Below, one piece after another: positions 9,661 through 18,565 of a stretch of 64,000 bases of DNA. This DNA comes from Gammaproteobacteria bacterium. GTDB lineage: Bacteria; Pseudomonadota; Gammaproteobacteria; Pseudomonadales; Cellvibrionaceae. Location: the NCBI GenBank assembly GCA_021151835.1, contig JAGKWO010000031.1:14953-78952 (forward strand), given 5' to 3'. A model generated the notes under the pieces. The model saw only the letters and a list, made by a program, of their open reading frames with translations, searched no databases and was not told the origin of the DNA. The translations under genes were made by a program, and so were the position numbers. Positions within the stretch are counted from its first letter, which is position 1, and the number at the start of each line of letters is the position of its first letter.

Positions 9661-10509
9661 ATGCGCGAGTTTTTGGTGTATACCTCGGCAGGTGAAAATG
9701 CGAATGTTCGCCGTTGGGCCAAGCAGGCCCAGCGCAGTTACGATATATGGGTAACCAATTATTCGGGTAAGCCTGGCCTTCACCGCGACCAGGCGGACTT
9801 TTACAACGAACGTAAAGGCGCAAAGTTCCCCAATTTTAAATGGGTACTGGAACAGCATCGGGAACAAATAGCAGCTTATAAAGCCATCATGATCGCGGAT
9901 GACGATATTATTTTGTCCTGCGCTGACCTGGATGCGCTATTCCAGCTGCTGGTCGACAAAGATGCCCCTGTGGTAGTGCCGGCCTTCAGCCGGTTGGGTA
10001 AGATCTCGCACGACACCACCGCGCGCGAGTGGCGCAGCGATTATCGCCACACCAATTTTGCCGAAGTGACCTGCCCGATTATCCGCACCGACCTGCTCCT
10101 GGATTTTATGGCCATCTACGACGAAACCAAGGTGCAATGTCACGGACTCGATTGGTGGTATCTGAGTTATTGGGGTGATAGGGTGCGCGACAAAATTATC
10201 ATGTCGGATACCCATTACTGCATTAACCCACGGGATTTCAGTAAAAAAGGCGGCCAGCGTGAAATTGATCGCCATTACTCCGAGGCAGAACGCCAGGCGC
10301 TGTGGCAGGCGCTGAAAACAGAACTCAATATTCGCAGTTTCCCAAAGGTCATTTCCCGTCGGGTTGCCAAACCCATGCCTGCGTTAGTGGTGCAAACTCC
10401 GCTGTTTATTGTGGAATGTGTTTTTGCGTGGTGCTGGGACTGGTTGTTGCCCAGGCTCCTGGGCCCAGTGCGAAGGTTTGCCAAATCCTTATTAGCGAAA
10501 CGGGCCTAG
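9661..10509 (+). CDS. putative glycosyltransferase-like protein (DUF707-like)
   Basis: A 282-residue protein not assigned with certainty. It has an early FLVYTSAGE segment, an IADDDI acidic motif near residue 78 that resembles the DxD metal site of GT-A glycosyltransferases, and a CHGLDWWYLSYWG segment near 160; together these recall DUF707-type putative glycosyltransferases. The C-terminus has a hydrophobic stretch (about residues 240-260). It is followed after 11 bases by the next gene. The function as a sugar transferase is inference. Confidence 0.5.
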   Translation: MREFLVYTSAGENANVRRWAKQAQRSYDIWVTNYSGKPGLHRDQADFYNERKGAKFPNFKWVLEQHREQIAAYKAIMIADDDIILSCADLDALFQLLVDKDAPVVVPAFSRLGKISHDTTAREWRSDYRHTNFAEVTCPIIRTDLLLDFMAIYDETKVQCHGLDWWYLSYWGDRVRDKIIMSDTHYCINPRDFSKKGGQREIDRHYSEAERQALWQALKTELNIRSFPKVISRRVAKPMPALVVQTPLFIVECVFAWCWDWLLPRLLGPVRRFAKSLLAKRA

Positions 10510-10520
10510 GTGGGCTTTTC

Positions 10521-11624
10521 ATGATTCATGTTGATTTACATTGCGATACCCTGGGCACCCATTTACTGCAAGTGTTTTCCGGCCTATACCTGCTGCAGCA
10601 ACAGGGCAGCATTAGCTTGAGCATTAAAGCTGGCCTGCCTTTAACCCTGGCGCGCCCTAACCGGCAATTCCTCGCGATGAGGGTGCGCCCCCACAAAAAT
10701 AGCCGCGAGTTTGCCACTTTTTTATTCGACCTGCAGGACTCGCCGGTACCGGGATTAGCGGAAGCAATCAGCCAAGTGGATTTTTACGTGAAGCGGAGCC
10801 TGGAGCCATCAACCCTGGCGGGGTTGGATGCGCAGCAAGCCCGGAAAATAATTCCTTTTGGTTTGAATTATCAAATATTGAGTTTTCCCTGGTTATTTTT
10901 TTTGCGCTTGGCATTTAGCGAATTTCTGTCTCGCCCTTACAATCCGTTGGGGAAAAAGCACCGCTTCCATGTTCAAAACCTGAAAGATATTTTTGATGCG
11001 TTATTGTTAAAAAAGAAAAACAATTTGCTTAGTCATATTGAACTGGATAGCGCACCAAGCGCTGCCGACAATGGCAGCGTTATGTTCCAGTGCCGCCTGT
11101 GGGAACCGGCGGGTATTGCAGAAAAAAACAGGGATGACGCGAATCTGGTTAACCAGTCCCGTATCCAATTAATTCGCTCGCTAAAAGCGGAGCTGGGCGA
11201 AAAGTTCTGGGGCGGCTTGCAAAACACTGCTTATGCCAGGGAGGTTGCACCTGACCTTATCGCCACCTTACCCAGTGCGCGGCGCGAATACCTCGCCCAA
11301 GTCAGGCAAGCCAGTATTGTTGTTTCCAGTACCGGTTTACTGCAATCCAATGGATGGAAACTGGGAGAATATGTGGCCTTGGGGAAGTGTGTTGTTTCCG
11401 AGCCAATTTATACGCAGCTACCGGGAGATTTTAGTGCAGGCAAAAATTACCTTCCTTACGAATCCGCTGAGCAATGCATCAGTGTGGTTGGAGCGCTCCG
11501 GGGGGATAAAAACGCTGTTATGCAGGTGGAAGCGGCAAATAATCTCTACACCCGGGCTTACCTTGCCCCCGATAAATTAATGGCAAATATCCTTCAACTG
11601 ATCGATAGAACTGGTGGAAATTGA
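10521..11624 (+). CDS. uncharacterised exopolysaccharide-locus protein, possible glycosyltransferase
   Basis: A 367-residue protein of unknown family. The frame is open further upstream inside the preceding gene, but the ATG at 10521 with GGTGGG before it fits the normal gene spacing, so I use it. The C-terminal half has YLAQVRQASIVVSSTGL followed by GEYVALGKCVVSEPI, similar in layout to the donor-binding end of GT-B enzymes (a surface residue run, then a glycine, then VVSEPI). No catalytic residue can be named. It sits between a DUF707-like gene and a GT2 gene, 3 bases from the latter. Confidence 0.5.
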   Translation: MIHVDLHCDTLGTHLLQVFSGLYLLQQQGSISLSIKAGLPLTLARPNRQFLAMRVRPHKNSREFATFLFDLQDSPVPGLAEAISQVDFYVKRSLEPSTLAGLDAQQARKIIPFGLNYQILSFPWLFFLRLAFSEFLSRPYNPLGKKHRFHVQNLKDIFDALLLKKKNNLLSHIELDSAPSAADNGSVMFQCRLWEPAGIAEKNRDDANLVNQSRIQLIRSLKAELGEKFWGGLQNTAYAREVAPDLIATLPSARREYLAQVRQASIVVSSTGLLQSNGWKLGEYVALGKCVVSEPIYTQLPGDFSAGKNYLPYESAEQCISVVGALRGDKNAVMQVEAANNLYTRAYLAPDKLMANILQLIDRTGGN

Positions 11625-11627
11625 CAC

Positions 11628-12521
11628 ATGGCATATGTGGCTGGCTTGGTATCGGTATTGATACCCTTATATAACCGCGCAAAATATATTGAAGAAACGA
11701 TTATCTCTGCGCTGCAACAAGATTATAAGCAGCTTGAAATTATTGTGGTGGATGACGGCTCGACCGATGGTGGTGATAAATTGGTGGAGTCGTTTTGTGC
11801 GGACCATCCAGTAACACTTTATCGCCATCCCGGCAATGCAAACCTGGGCCAATCAGCGTCGCTCAACCTGGCCTTATCCAAAGCGGTGGGTGAATATGTC
11901 GCCATTCTGGATAGCGACGATATTTTCCTGCCGAATAAATTGTCTGAACAAGTTGCTTACTTGCAGGCACATCCTGACGTGGGTTTGGTGTACGGCATGG
12001 GGTTTGGCGTCAATGCCGAAGGACAAATGGTGTATGAGATTTTGTGGGATGGTCACCGGGAGCCCAACGACCCCAACCAGGTGTTGCTGGATTGCTACTT
12101 TCACTTGCCCGTGTCTTCCCTGGTGCGTCGCAGTGTCTTTGACCAGGTGGGTGGCTTTGACGAAAGCCTGAGGGCAGGGCAGGACCACGATATGCAAATT
12201 CGTATTGCAGAAGTCACCAAGCTGGGCTTTCTGCCGCGCAGGGTTTATCACTATCGCCGTCATGGTGATTCCATCAGTGCCAACGGTCTGGAGCGACGCT
12301 GGCGCAACGCTAACCTAATACTTGATAAAGCAATCAAACGATTCGCGTATCGCCCGGAAACCATTCGCAAACGCCGCGCAATTATTAACTTCAGGTTGGC
12401 GCAGGTGTTGTGGAATCAAAAGCAGCAACGCATTGAGGCGATAAGACGCTTTGTCTATTCCGGATTGCTCGATCCTGTGCGGGCACTGAAAGTGATTTTA
12501 CGTAAAGAAAAAATTAAGTAA
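11628..12521 (+). CDS. glycosyltransferase family 2
   Basis: A 297-residue soluble GT-A enzyme. VSVLIPLYNR at the start, IVVDDGSTDGG near residue 38, the DSDD metal motif near 96 (ILDSDDIF) and the AGQDHDM motif near 185 are all present, giving a complete catalytic core of the WcaA/SpsA type. It begins 3 bases after the previous gene. Probably adds a single sugar to the lipid-linked repeat unit in the cytoplasm. Confidence 0.9.
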   Translation: MAYVAGLVSVLIPLYNRAKYIEETIISALQQDYKQLEIIVVDDGSTDGGDKLVESFCADHPVTLYRHPGNANLGQSASLNLALSKAVGEYVAILDSDDIFLPNKLSEQVAYLQAHPDVGLVYGMGFGVNAEGQMVYEILWDGHREPNDPNQVLLDCYFHLPVSSLVRRSVFDQVGGFDESLRAGQDHDMQIRIAEVTKLGFLPRRVYHYRRHGDSISANGLERRWRNANLILDKAIKRFAYRPETIRKRRAIINFRLAQVLWNQKQQRIEAIRRFVYSGLLDPVRALKVILRKEKIK

Positions 12522-12533
12522 GGGCATTCTCAA

Positions 12534-13640
12534 GTGACCAACAGTAGCAACGCACGGCAAGTATTATTAGTCATCGATAAAATTTCCAATCCCCATGCGG
12601 GGACTGAAGGCCAATTCCTGTTGTTGATAAAGCAATTGCAGTCGGTGGGCTACGGGGTTCGCGTGCTGGTTTTGGCCACCTCCGAGTGGCTGCAAAAAAA
12701 TGGCCTGCCGTGTGAGTATGACGTTCTTGGTCATTCATCCGTTAAATCGCCACTGACGTGGTGGGCCGCATGGTGTTATGCCCGTAAACAAAAAAAAGTG
12801 GGATATACCCTGGCCCATGTGTTCTTCAATGACGCATCGGTTATTTGCCCACCCACCTTTGCCCTGGCTGGAGTCAAAACCATTATTTCCCGCCGCGACA
12901 TGGGCTTTTGGTATAACCCTGTGTACCGCTTTTTACTCCCAATCACCGGGCGCTTTGTGAGTTTCGCGGTTAGTAATAGCCAGGCCGTGGCGGCAATCAC
13001 CAGCCAGGTGGAGCGTATTCCGGCGGACCGTTTGCGGGTAATTTACAACGCGTACCAGGAGCGGCCCAGGCTGCACCAGGAAATTCCCGAATTGGAAGTG
13101 CTGAAAGCCCAGGGCGCAAATATGTTTGGCCTGGTGGCTAACATCCGGCCCATCAAGCGTATGCAGGACGCCATTGAGGCATTGGCGAAACTGGGCACAG
13201 GGGCCAATCCCCACCTGGTCATTGTTGGCGCCGGGGACCCGGCAGAATTGCAAGCACTCGCCCGGCAACGGGGCGTTGGTGAGCGCGTGCATTTCCTCGG
13301 CGGCCGGAGCGATGTCAATGAATGCCTGACCTATTTCTGTGCTGGGCTGCTGTGTTCTGAATCAGAGGGATTTTCCAACGCCATAGTGGAATACCAGTTC
13401 GCGGGCTTGCCAGTGATTTGCACTAACACTGGCGGTAATCCCGAAGCGGTGGATGCGCGTACGGGCTGGCTGTATGAAGTGGCTGATGTGGATGCGCTGG
13501 CACTAGCGATGCAAGCGTTGCTTGACGATCCGCAGGTGGCGGCGGAAAAAGGCACGAATGCCAAGGCGGCTGCCGCAACACGCTACAGCCTTGATGCCAT
13601 GCGCAATGCCTACCTGGCCCTGTATCAATCCCTGATGTGA
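12534..13640 (+). CDS. glycosyltransferase family 4
   Basis: A 368-residue GT-B enzyme starting with GTG and preceded by an AAGG-like site. The N-terminal domain has SNPHAGTEGQFLLL, a variant of the GGaE loop; the C-terminal domain has VANIRPIKRMQ, FLGGRSDV and the E-x7-E motif in EGFSNAIVE. The order and motifs match the exosortase-A-associated GT4 subfamilies, but the exact subfamily cannot be fixed by eye. Gap to the next gene is 15 bases. Confidence 0.88.
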   Translation: MTNSSNARQVLLVIDKISNPHAGTEGQFLLLIKQLQSVGYGVRVLVLATSEWLQKNGLPCEYDVLGHSSVKSPLTWWAAWCYARKQKKVGYTLAHVFFNDASVICPPTFALAGVKTIISRRDMGFWYNPVYRFLLPITGRFVSFAVSNSQAVAAITSQVERIPADRLRVIYNAYQERPRLHQEIPELEVLKAQGANMFGLVANIRPIKRMQDAIEALAKLGTGANPHLVIVGAGDPAELQALARQRGVGERVHFLGGRSDVNECLTYFCAGLLCSESEGFSNAIVEYQFAGLPVICTNTGGNPEAVDARTGWLYEVADVDALALAMQALLDDPQVAAEKGTNAKAAAATRYSLDAMRNAYLALYQSLM

Positions 13641-13655
13641 TGTGGAGGTAAAACA

Positions 13656-14648
13656 ATGAAATCAGCGGTTATCCAGGCGGCTGGAAAATTGGGTGGGTAT
13701 CAGGTTGCGCGTGCGCTTACCCGGCAACAACCCAAGATACTTATGTACCACCGCTTTAGCGCCCAAAAGGCGGGCTTGGAAGTAACTGCAAATACCTTCG
13801 AGCGGCAGTTGCAATTGATCAAGCGCTACTTTAATCCCATGACCCTGGCGGACCTGGCCCAGTATCGGCAAAAAAAGGGGACCAACCCTGCCAATGCTGT
13901 GGTCATCACTGTAGACGATGGTTATCGCGATTTTTATGAAGTCGCCTTTCCGTTATTGGCGCACTACCGGGTACCTGCGACATTTTTTGTAACCACGGGT
14001 TTCGTGAATGGCGACATATGGCTGTGGCCAGACCAGGTGGACTGGTTGCTAAACAACAAGCAAGCGGGCGATTCTCTTGTTATTGCCGGTCGGCATTTTG
14101 ATTTGTCACTCACTGCCGGGGAATTGTGGTGGCCGATTGTTGGGCACTTTTTGAATATTCCGGATGAAGAGCGCCGTGCGGGGCTGGTGCTCCTGGCGCA
14201 AGCCTGCAAGCTGCAACTGCCCCAGGTGGCGCCCATGCAATACAGTGCGGTGAACTGGCAACAGCTCGCGGAAATGCAGGAGCACGGCATAGAGATTGGC
14301 GGCCACACGGTCCACCATCCCTCCTTGGGGGCGATGGAAATCGACGCGGCACGCGCTGAAATTCTGCAGTCTTATACGGATATTACGCGCGAACTGGGCG
14401 AGCGACCGCGCACCTTTTGCTATCCCAACGGCCAACCGAGTGACTATTCCGAAGCGATAAAAGGCATAGTCCGGGACAGTCCCTACCTCGCTGCCGTCAC
14501 CGCCTATTCAGATAGGTTTAATACCGACCTGGACTACGCCTGGCGACGTTTTGTGGGCTGCGAAGATGATTTCCAATTCCATAAGTCTTTGTTTGGCGTT
14601 GAACATTTAGGCAACCTTGCGCGCAATACCCGCCGTGCAAACTTCTAA
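13656..14648 (+). CDS. polysaccharide deacetylase (NodB-like)
   Basis: A 330-residue carbohydrate esterase family 4 protein. It carries ILMYHRF near residue 30, the metal-binding VDDGY motif near 88 (the usual TFDDG), the second metal motif HTVHH (H-x3-H) near 211 and FCYPNG near 252. Such enzymes remove N-acetyl groups from amino sugars of the polymer or intermediate. There is no clear signal peptide, so a cytoplasmic site is possible. A GGAGG ribosome-binding site lies just before the ATG. Confidence 0.9.
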   Translation: MKSAVIQAAGKLGGYQVARALTRQQPKILMYHRFSAQKAGLEVTANTFERQLQLIKRYFNPMTLADLAQYRQKKGTNPANAVVITVDDGYRDFYEVAFPLLAHYRVPATFFVTTGFVNGDIWLWPDQVDWLLNNKQAGDSLVIAGRHFDLSLTAGELWWPIVGHFLNIPDEERRAGLVLLAQACKLQLPQVAPMQYSAVNWQQLAEMQEHGIEIGGHTVHHPSLGAMEIDAARAEILQSYTDITRELGERPRTFCYPNGQPSDYSEAIKGIVRDSPYLAAVTAYSDRFNTDLDYAWRRFVGCEDDFQFHKSLFGVEHLGNLARNTRRANF

Positions 14649-14666
14649 CCCTGGGAATTGCACGCC

Positions 14667-15935
14667 ATGAACAGCACAGCAATCACGCGGCGCGCGCAGC
14701 TGCTCACAGTATCCACATTCACCTTTTTTTTATTTCAGTGCTACCAGGTGGATTTTTTACTGCACATAACCGCGCGTATTCCTGGCGTTGGAGTGCTCCG
14801 CCCAACCATGTTGATGTTTCTCATCATCACCATAATGCTGTTTGCCCAAAAAGAAAAATTAACGCAGCGTTTGAACCATCCCATTTTAAAAGCCTATGGA
14901 TTGTTCATCTTGATTGCTTTCCTGTCTTTGCCATTGGTGAAATATCCCGGCAGTGTCATCAAGGCGAACTTGCCGGTGTTTATTAAGGCAATCGTATTTT
15001 TATATTTCACCGCGCTTATCCTGGATACCGAGAAACGGTTTAAATGGGCGATGGTTACTTTCGTAATCTGCCAGGTGTTACGTGTGCTTGAACCGCTTTA
15101 TTTAAATATTACGGACGGATATTGGGGATCGCAGACTTGGATGGACGGTGAATTTGCCAACCGCTTGTCCGGAGCTCCTCATGATGTGATTAACCCTAAT
15201 GAGTTAGGCTTTGTTATTGCGACGGTTATTCCCTTCTTGCATTACTATTTGATGCCTGGGCGATGGTTTGTAAAAATTTTTTATTTTGGCTTGCTGGCCG
15301 TTTTGCTTTACGCGCTTATTCTAACCATGTCCCGCGGTGCATTCCTCGCATTGGTCGTCGTGGGTTGGGTTGTCTTTAAAGACAGCAAAAATAAATTCAT
15401 GTTGGTAATTGCCGGTGTGATCATGGTGTTTGCTGCCCTGGCGGTGATGAATGATGCGCAGCGTGATAGGTATCTATCGCTATTCTCCTCTGAATCCAAA
15501 CAATCCAAGAGTGCGGAAGGCCGCGTGAACGGCGCTATTCATGAATTTGGTGTTGGCTTGACCCGCCCCATTTTTGGACACGGTTTGGGAACCACGCCGG
15601 AAGCCAAAGCCAACAATGGATACGGCCCTCAGGCGAGCCACAACATGTATGCTGAGATATTGATCGAAGTTGGTTTTGTTGGAATGTTTTTCTTTTTCAA
15701 ATTCATCCGGCAAATTTACTTGCAGATAAAAGATCTCACGCAGCGCATTGAACAAATGCACCCCTTCCATGCTGCTACGGCGCGCGCAGCCAAGGTCATA
15801 TTCTGGATGTTTATTTTATACAGCAGTAACTATTGGGGGCTTAACCAATACTATTGGTATCATTTTGCCGGTCTGATGGTTGCCTTGGCCTGCCTTTCGG
15901 GCGCTAGCGATACTGAAAAAGGAAAGGTTCCTTGA
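14667..15935 (+). CDS. O-antigen ligase/polymerase-like membrane protein (Wzy_C)
   Basis: A 422-residue polytopic protein with about ten or more hydrophobic segments. The large periplasmic loop contains the Wzy_C signature GHGLGT followed by SHNMYAEILIEVG (His and Glu conserved in ligases/polymerases). It most likely polymerises repeat units or ligates the chain. A TTG at 14658 would give three more residues, but GGGA at 14653-14656 is well placed only for the ATG at 14667. The stop overlaps the next start by one base (TGATG). Confidence 0.85.
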   Translation: MNSTAITRRAQLLTVSTFTFFLFQCYQVDFLLHITARIPGVGVLRPTMLMFLIITIMLFAQKEKLTQRLNHPILKAYGLFILIAFLSLPLVKYPGSVIKANLPVFIKAIVFLYFTALILDTEKRFKWAMVTFVICQVLRVLEPLYLNITDGYWGSQTWMDGEFANRLSGAPHDVINPNELGFVIATVIPFLHYYLMPGRWFVKIFYFGLLAVLLYALILTMSRGAFLALVVVGWVVFKDSKNKFMLVIAGVIMVFAALAVMNDAQRDRYLSLFSSESKQSKSAEGRVNGAIHEFGVGLTRPIFGHGLGTTPEAKANNGYGPQASHNMYAEILIEVGFVGMFFFFKFIRQIYLQIKDLTQRIEQMHPFHAATARAAKVIFWMFILYSSNYWGLNQYYWYHFAGLMVALACLSGASDTEKGKVP

Positions 15936-17047
15936 TGAAAATACTCTTGGTTATTCGATGGCCCGTAGGTGGGATTAAAACCTATCTACGCTATATTTAT
16001 ACGCAGGAAATATTCAAAGGTTGTGAATTTACCCTGGTTGCAACCGACGTTGGCTTTAAAGATTTTGCCCACCAGTACCTGGTTGGGGATCACTTCGAAT
16101 GTGTGCTCACCGAAGACCGTAATGACGCCCTGGTAAAAGCCTACAAGGAAATTTTGTCGCGCAAGACGTTTGACATAATCCACGCCCATGGATTTTCTGC
16201 CGGTGCGTTAATTGCTTCCGTTCCGCGCGCACTGCCTTATCCAAGTATCATGACCGCCCACGACGTGTTTCGTACACAGCAATTTTCCGGTATTAAGGGA
16301 AAGTTGAAACTACTGGGTATTAATCTTCTCTACACCCGTTTCGATGGAGTTCATACGGTGGGTGAGGACGCCTGCAAGAATTTTTCTGAATTCGTTCGCC
16401 TGTATCCCAGGAAGAAAATAAAAAATATTGATCACGGCGTGGATGCACAGCGCTTTGCCACCGCACAAGCGCGTGATTATCGCGCGGAGTTTGATTGCCA
16501 GGGACGCAAGATCATTGGTTTCTTCGGGCGGTTTATGTCCCAGAAGGGATTGCTGGATGTTATCAAGGCAATGAAGCTATTGAGTGCACGCCTGGCCCCG
16601 GAGCAGATGCCCTTGGTACTGACCTTTGGTTGGGGCGGATTTATTCGTGAAGACTACGCCTTGATTGAGCAATTGGGGCTGAGTGATTATTTTCGGCAAT
16701 TGCCATTTACTGATGATGTCCCCGCAGCCATAAAAGGGGTAGACCTGGTGGTTATGCCTTCCCGCTGGGAAGCCTGTGGTTTGTTAGCCATGGAAGTGTT
16801 GTGTGCGGGTAAGCCATTAATTGCAACCAATTGCATTGGCCTGCGCTGTGTTGTTGAAAACACGCCGGCAAGGGTAATTGACCCCTATAGTCCGGACCAA
16901 TTGGCTGACGCCGTTCAGTCGGCGCTGGAGGACAACGATGCAGCCTTTACCGCCTTTCAGCCTGAAGCCGTAAAGCGTTTTGATTTGCAGCGCCCAGCAC
17001 TCGAATTGTACAACTACTACCTGGCTTTGCTGGAAGGTACCCCGTGA
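15935..17047 (+). CDS. glycosyltransferase family 4
   Basis: A 370-residue GT-B enzyme. VIRWPVGGIKTYLR near the start is the acceptor-side loop; GFFGRFMSQKG near residue 190 starts the donor domain; SRWEACGLLAMEV near 275 contains the E-x7-E motif. The ATG at 15935 overlaps the previous stop; AAGGAAAGG lies just upstream. It overlaps the flippase start by 4 bases. Confidence 0.88.
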   Translation: MKILLVIRWPVGGIKTYLRYIYTQEIFKGCEFTLVATDVGFKDFAHQYLVGDHFECVLTEDRNDALVKAYKEILSRKTFDIIHAHGFSAGALIASVPRALPYPSIMTAHDVFRTQQFSGIKGKLKLLGINLLYTRFDGVHTVGEDACKNFSEFVRLYPRKKIKNIDHGVDAQRFATAQARDYRAEFDCQGRKIIGFFGRFMSQKGLLDVIKAMKLLSARLAPEQMPLVLTFGWGGFIREDYALIEQLGLSDYFRQLPFTDDVPAAIKGVDLVVMPSRWEACGLLAMEVLCAGKPLIATNCIGLRCVVENTPARVIDPYSPDQLADAVQSALEDNDAAFTAFQPEAVKRFDLQRPALELYNYYLALLEGTP

Positions 17048-18549
17048 AGCGTCGATTGGTTTTTAATACTGCCTCCAATATTTTTACGCTCTTCCTGAAG
17101 CTGGCAATAACGTTTGTAATGACTCCCCTGCTCATTAAAAATATGGGCAACCATGACTATGGCATTTGGGAAATGGTGGGGGCGGTGATTGGTTACATGG
17201 GCATTCTGGATTTGGGAATTCGCCCCGCAGTGAGTCGATTTGCATCGGCCTTTATTGCGCAAAAAGATGAGCCTGCGTTGACCAGACTATTTGCTACGGC
17301 TTGGTATTTCCTGTTCGCGGTTGGCCTGCTTTTAGCTGTAAGCATCACTTTCTGGGCGGTGTTTGGGGCAGACGCTTTGGCGCCAGCAGGGGAGAGTGAC
17401 AATTATAAGAAGTATGTATGGTTTCTGTTGATTATCGCCATGCAAATGCTGATTGTATTTCCCTCTTACACTGCCGAAAGTTTTTTGGAGGCATATCAAG
17501 AGTATTACCTGAAGAACAATATAACCATTGTTAATTCGGTGCTCGGTGCAGTCATTTTATTCGCCTACATAACCCCGGAGAATGCCCTGGTTCTGTTGGC
17601 GTTGTGCAATGCCATAGGCATTTGCATAAAGTATATTTTCCTAGTATGGCTCATGCAGTACCGTCGCCCCTTCCTGAGTTTTCGCTGGGCCTATTTTTCC
17701 TGGGCCCAATTAAAAGAGTTATTGCGCTTCAGTATAAAAACCGTTATTCAGGGGATTGCAGGCCGCATAGAAAGCGCAACTGATTCCCTGGTAATTGGTT
17801 TTATTATGGGGCCAGCCTCAGTTCCGCTGTACAGTGTGCCCGCAAATCTGGTGGGTTATGTGCGCATGATTTCCTGGAATTTTACCCACGTGTTCATGCC
17901 GTATTTCAGTGCGTTGAATGCGCTGGACGACCAAAAGAAAATTCAGGAAGTCTATTTGACGGGCAGTAAGCTCACAGTGGCACCGACAATAATCCTGGCG
18001 ATAGGAATTTTATTACTTGGGCCGGAGTTCCTGCATATCTGGGTTGGTGAGGAGATTGCCAATTCTGCCAGATCATTCCTCTGGGTGATTGTGGCTTTCA
18101 TTGTGTTACCACTGTTAAACCCCATGTCCAGTCGCTACCTGACAGCGATTGATAAACATGCGTTTCTGGCCAAGTGGCCCTTGCCCTTTGCGTTCCTTAA
18201 TCTGGCCTTGAGCCTTGCATTGATTCACCCATTGGGCATTTTTGGTGTTGCTTTGGGCTCGCTGATTCCCGGCCTGATTTTCCAGCCGATATTATTGTGC
18301 GTGGTATGCAAACACATAGGTTTCAGTCCCTGGGTTTATATTCGTACCAGCCTCTTGCCCTGGTTGTTACCGGCAGTGTTAATGACATTGACTATCGTCG
18401 GATTGCAACATTATTTGGTGATAGACAGTTATGGCGTATTGGTTACCGTGGCAATGGCAGGTTCCGCGGTATTTGGTATGGTTGCATGGTGGTTTGCGCT
18501 GGATGCTGGTGAGCGCGCGCAATTAATCGGCATAGTTCGTCGCCGCTAA
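17044..18549 (+). CDS. polysaccharide flippase (Wzx/MATE-like)
   Basis: A 501-residue membrane protein with about 12-14 hydrophobic segments, starting with GTG inside the preceding gene's last codons. The N-terminal pattern (FNTASNIFTLFLKL, then LLIKNMGNHDYGIWEM) is typical of the polysaccharide-transport branch of the MOP superfamily, which moves lipid-linked repeat units across the inner membrane. It stands next to the Wzy-like gene, as in Wzx/Wzy systems. Confidence 0.87.
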   Translation: MKRRLVFNTASNIFTLFLKLAITFVMTPLLIKNMGNHDYGIWEMVGAVIGYMGILDLGIRPAVSRFASAFIAQKDEPALTRLFATAWYFLFAVGLLLAVSITFWAVFGADALAPAGESDNYKKYVWFLLIIAMQMLIVFPSYTAESFLEAYQEYYLKNNITIVNSVLGAVILFAYITPENALVLLALCNAIGICIKYIFLVWLMQYRRPFLSFRWAYFSWAQLKELLRFSIKTVIQGIAGRIESATDSLVIGFIMGPASVPLYSVPANLVGYVRMISWNFTHVFMPYFSALNALDDQKKIQEVYLTGSKLTVAPTIILAIGILLLGPEFLHIWVGEEIANSARSFLWVIVAFIVLPLLNPMSSRYLTAIDKHAFLAKWPLPFAFLNLALSLALIHPLGIFGVALGSLIPGLIFQPILLCVVCKHIGFSPWVYIRTSLLPWLLPAVLMTLTIVGLQHYLVIDSYGVLVTVAMAGSAVFGMVAWWFALDAGERAQLIGIVRRR

Positions 18550-18565
18550 TTATTGAGGTAATGGC

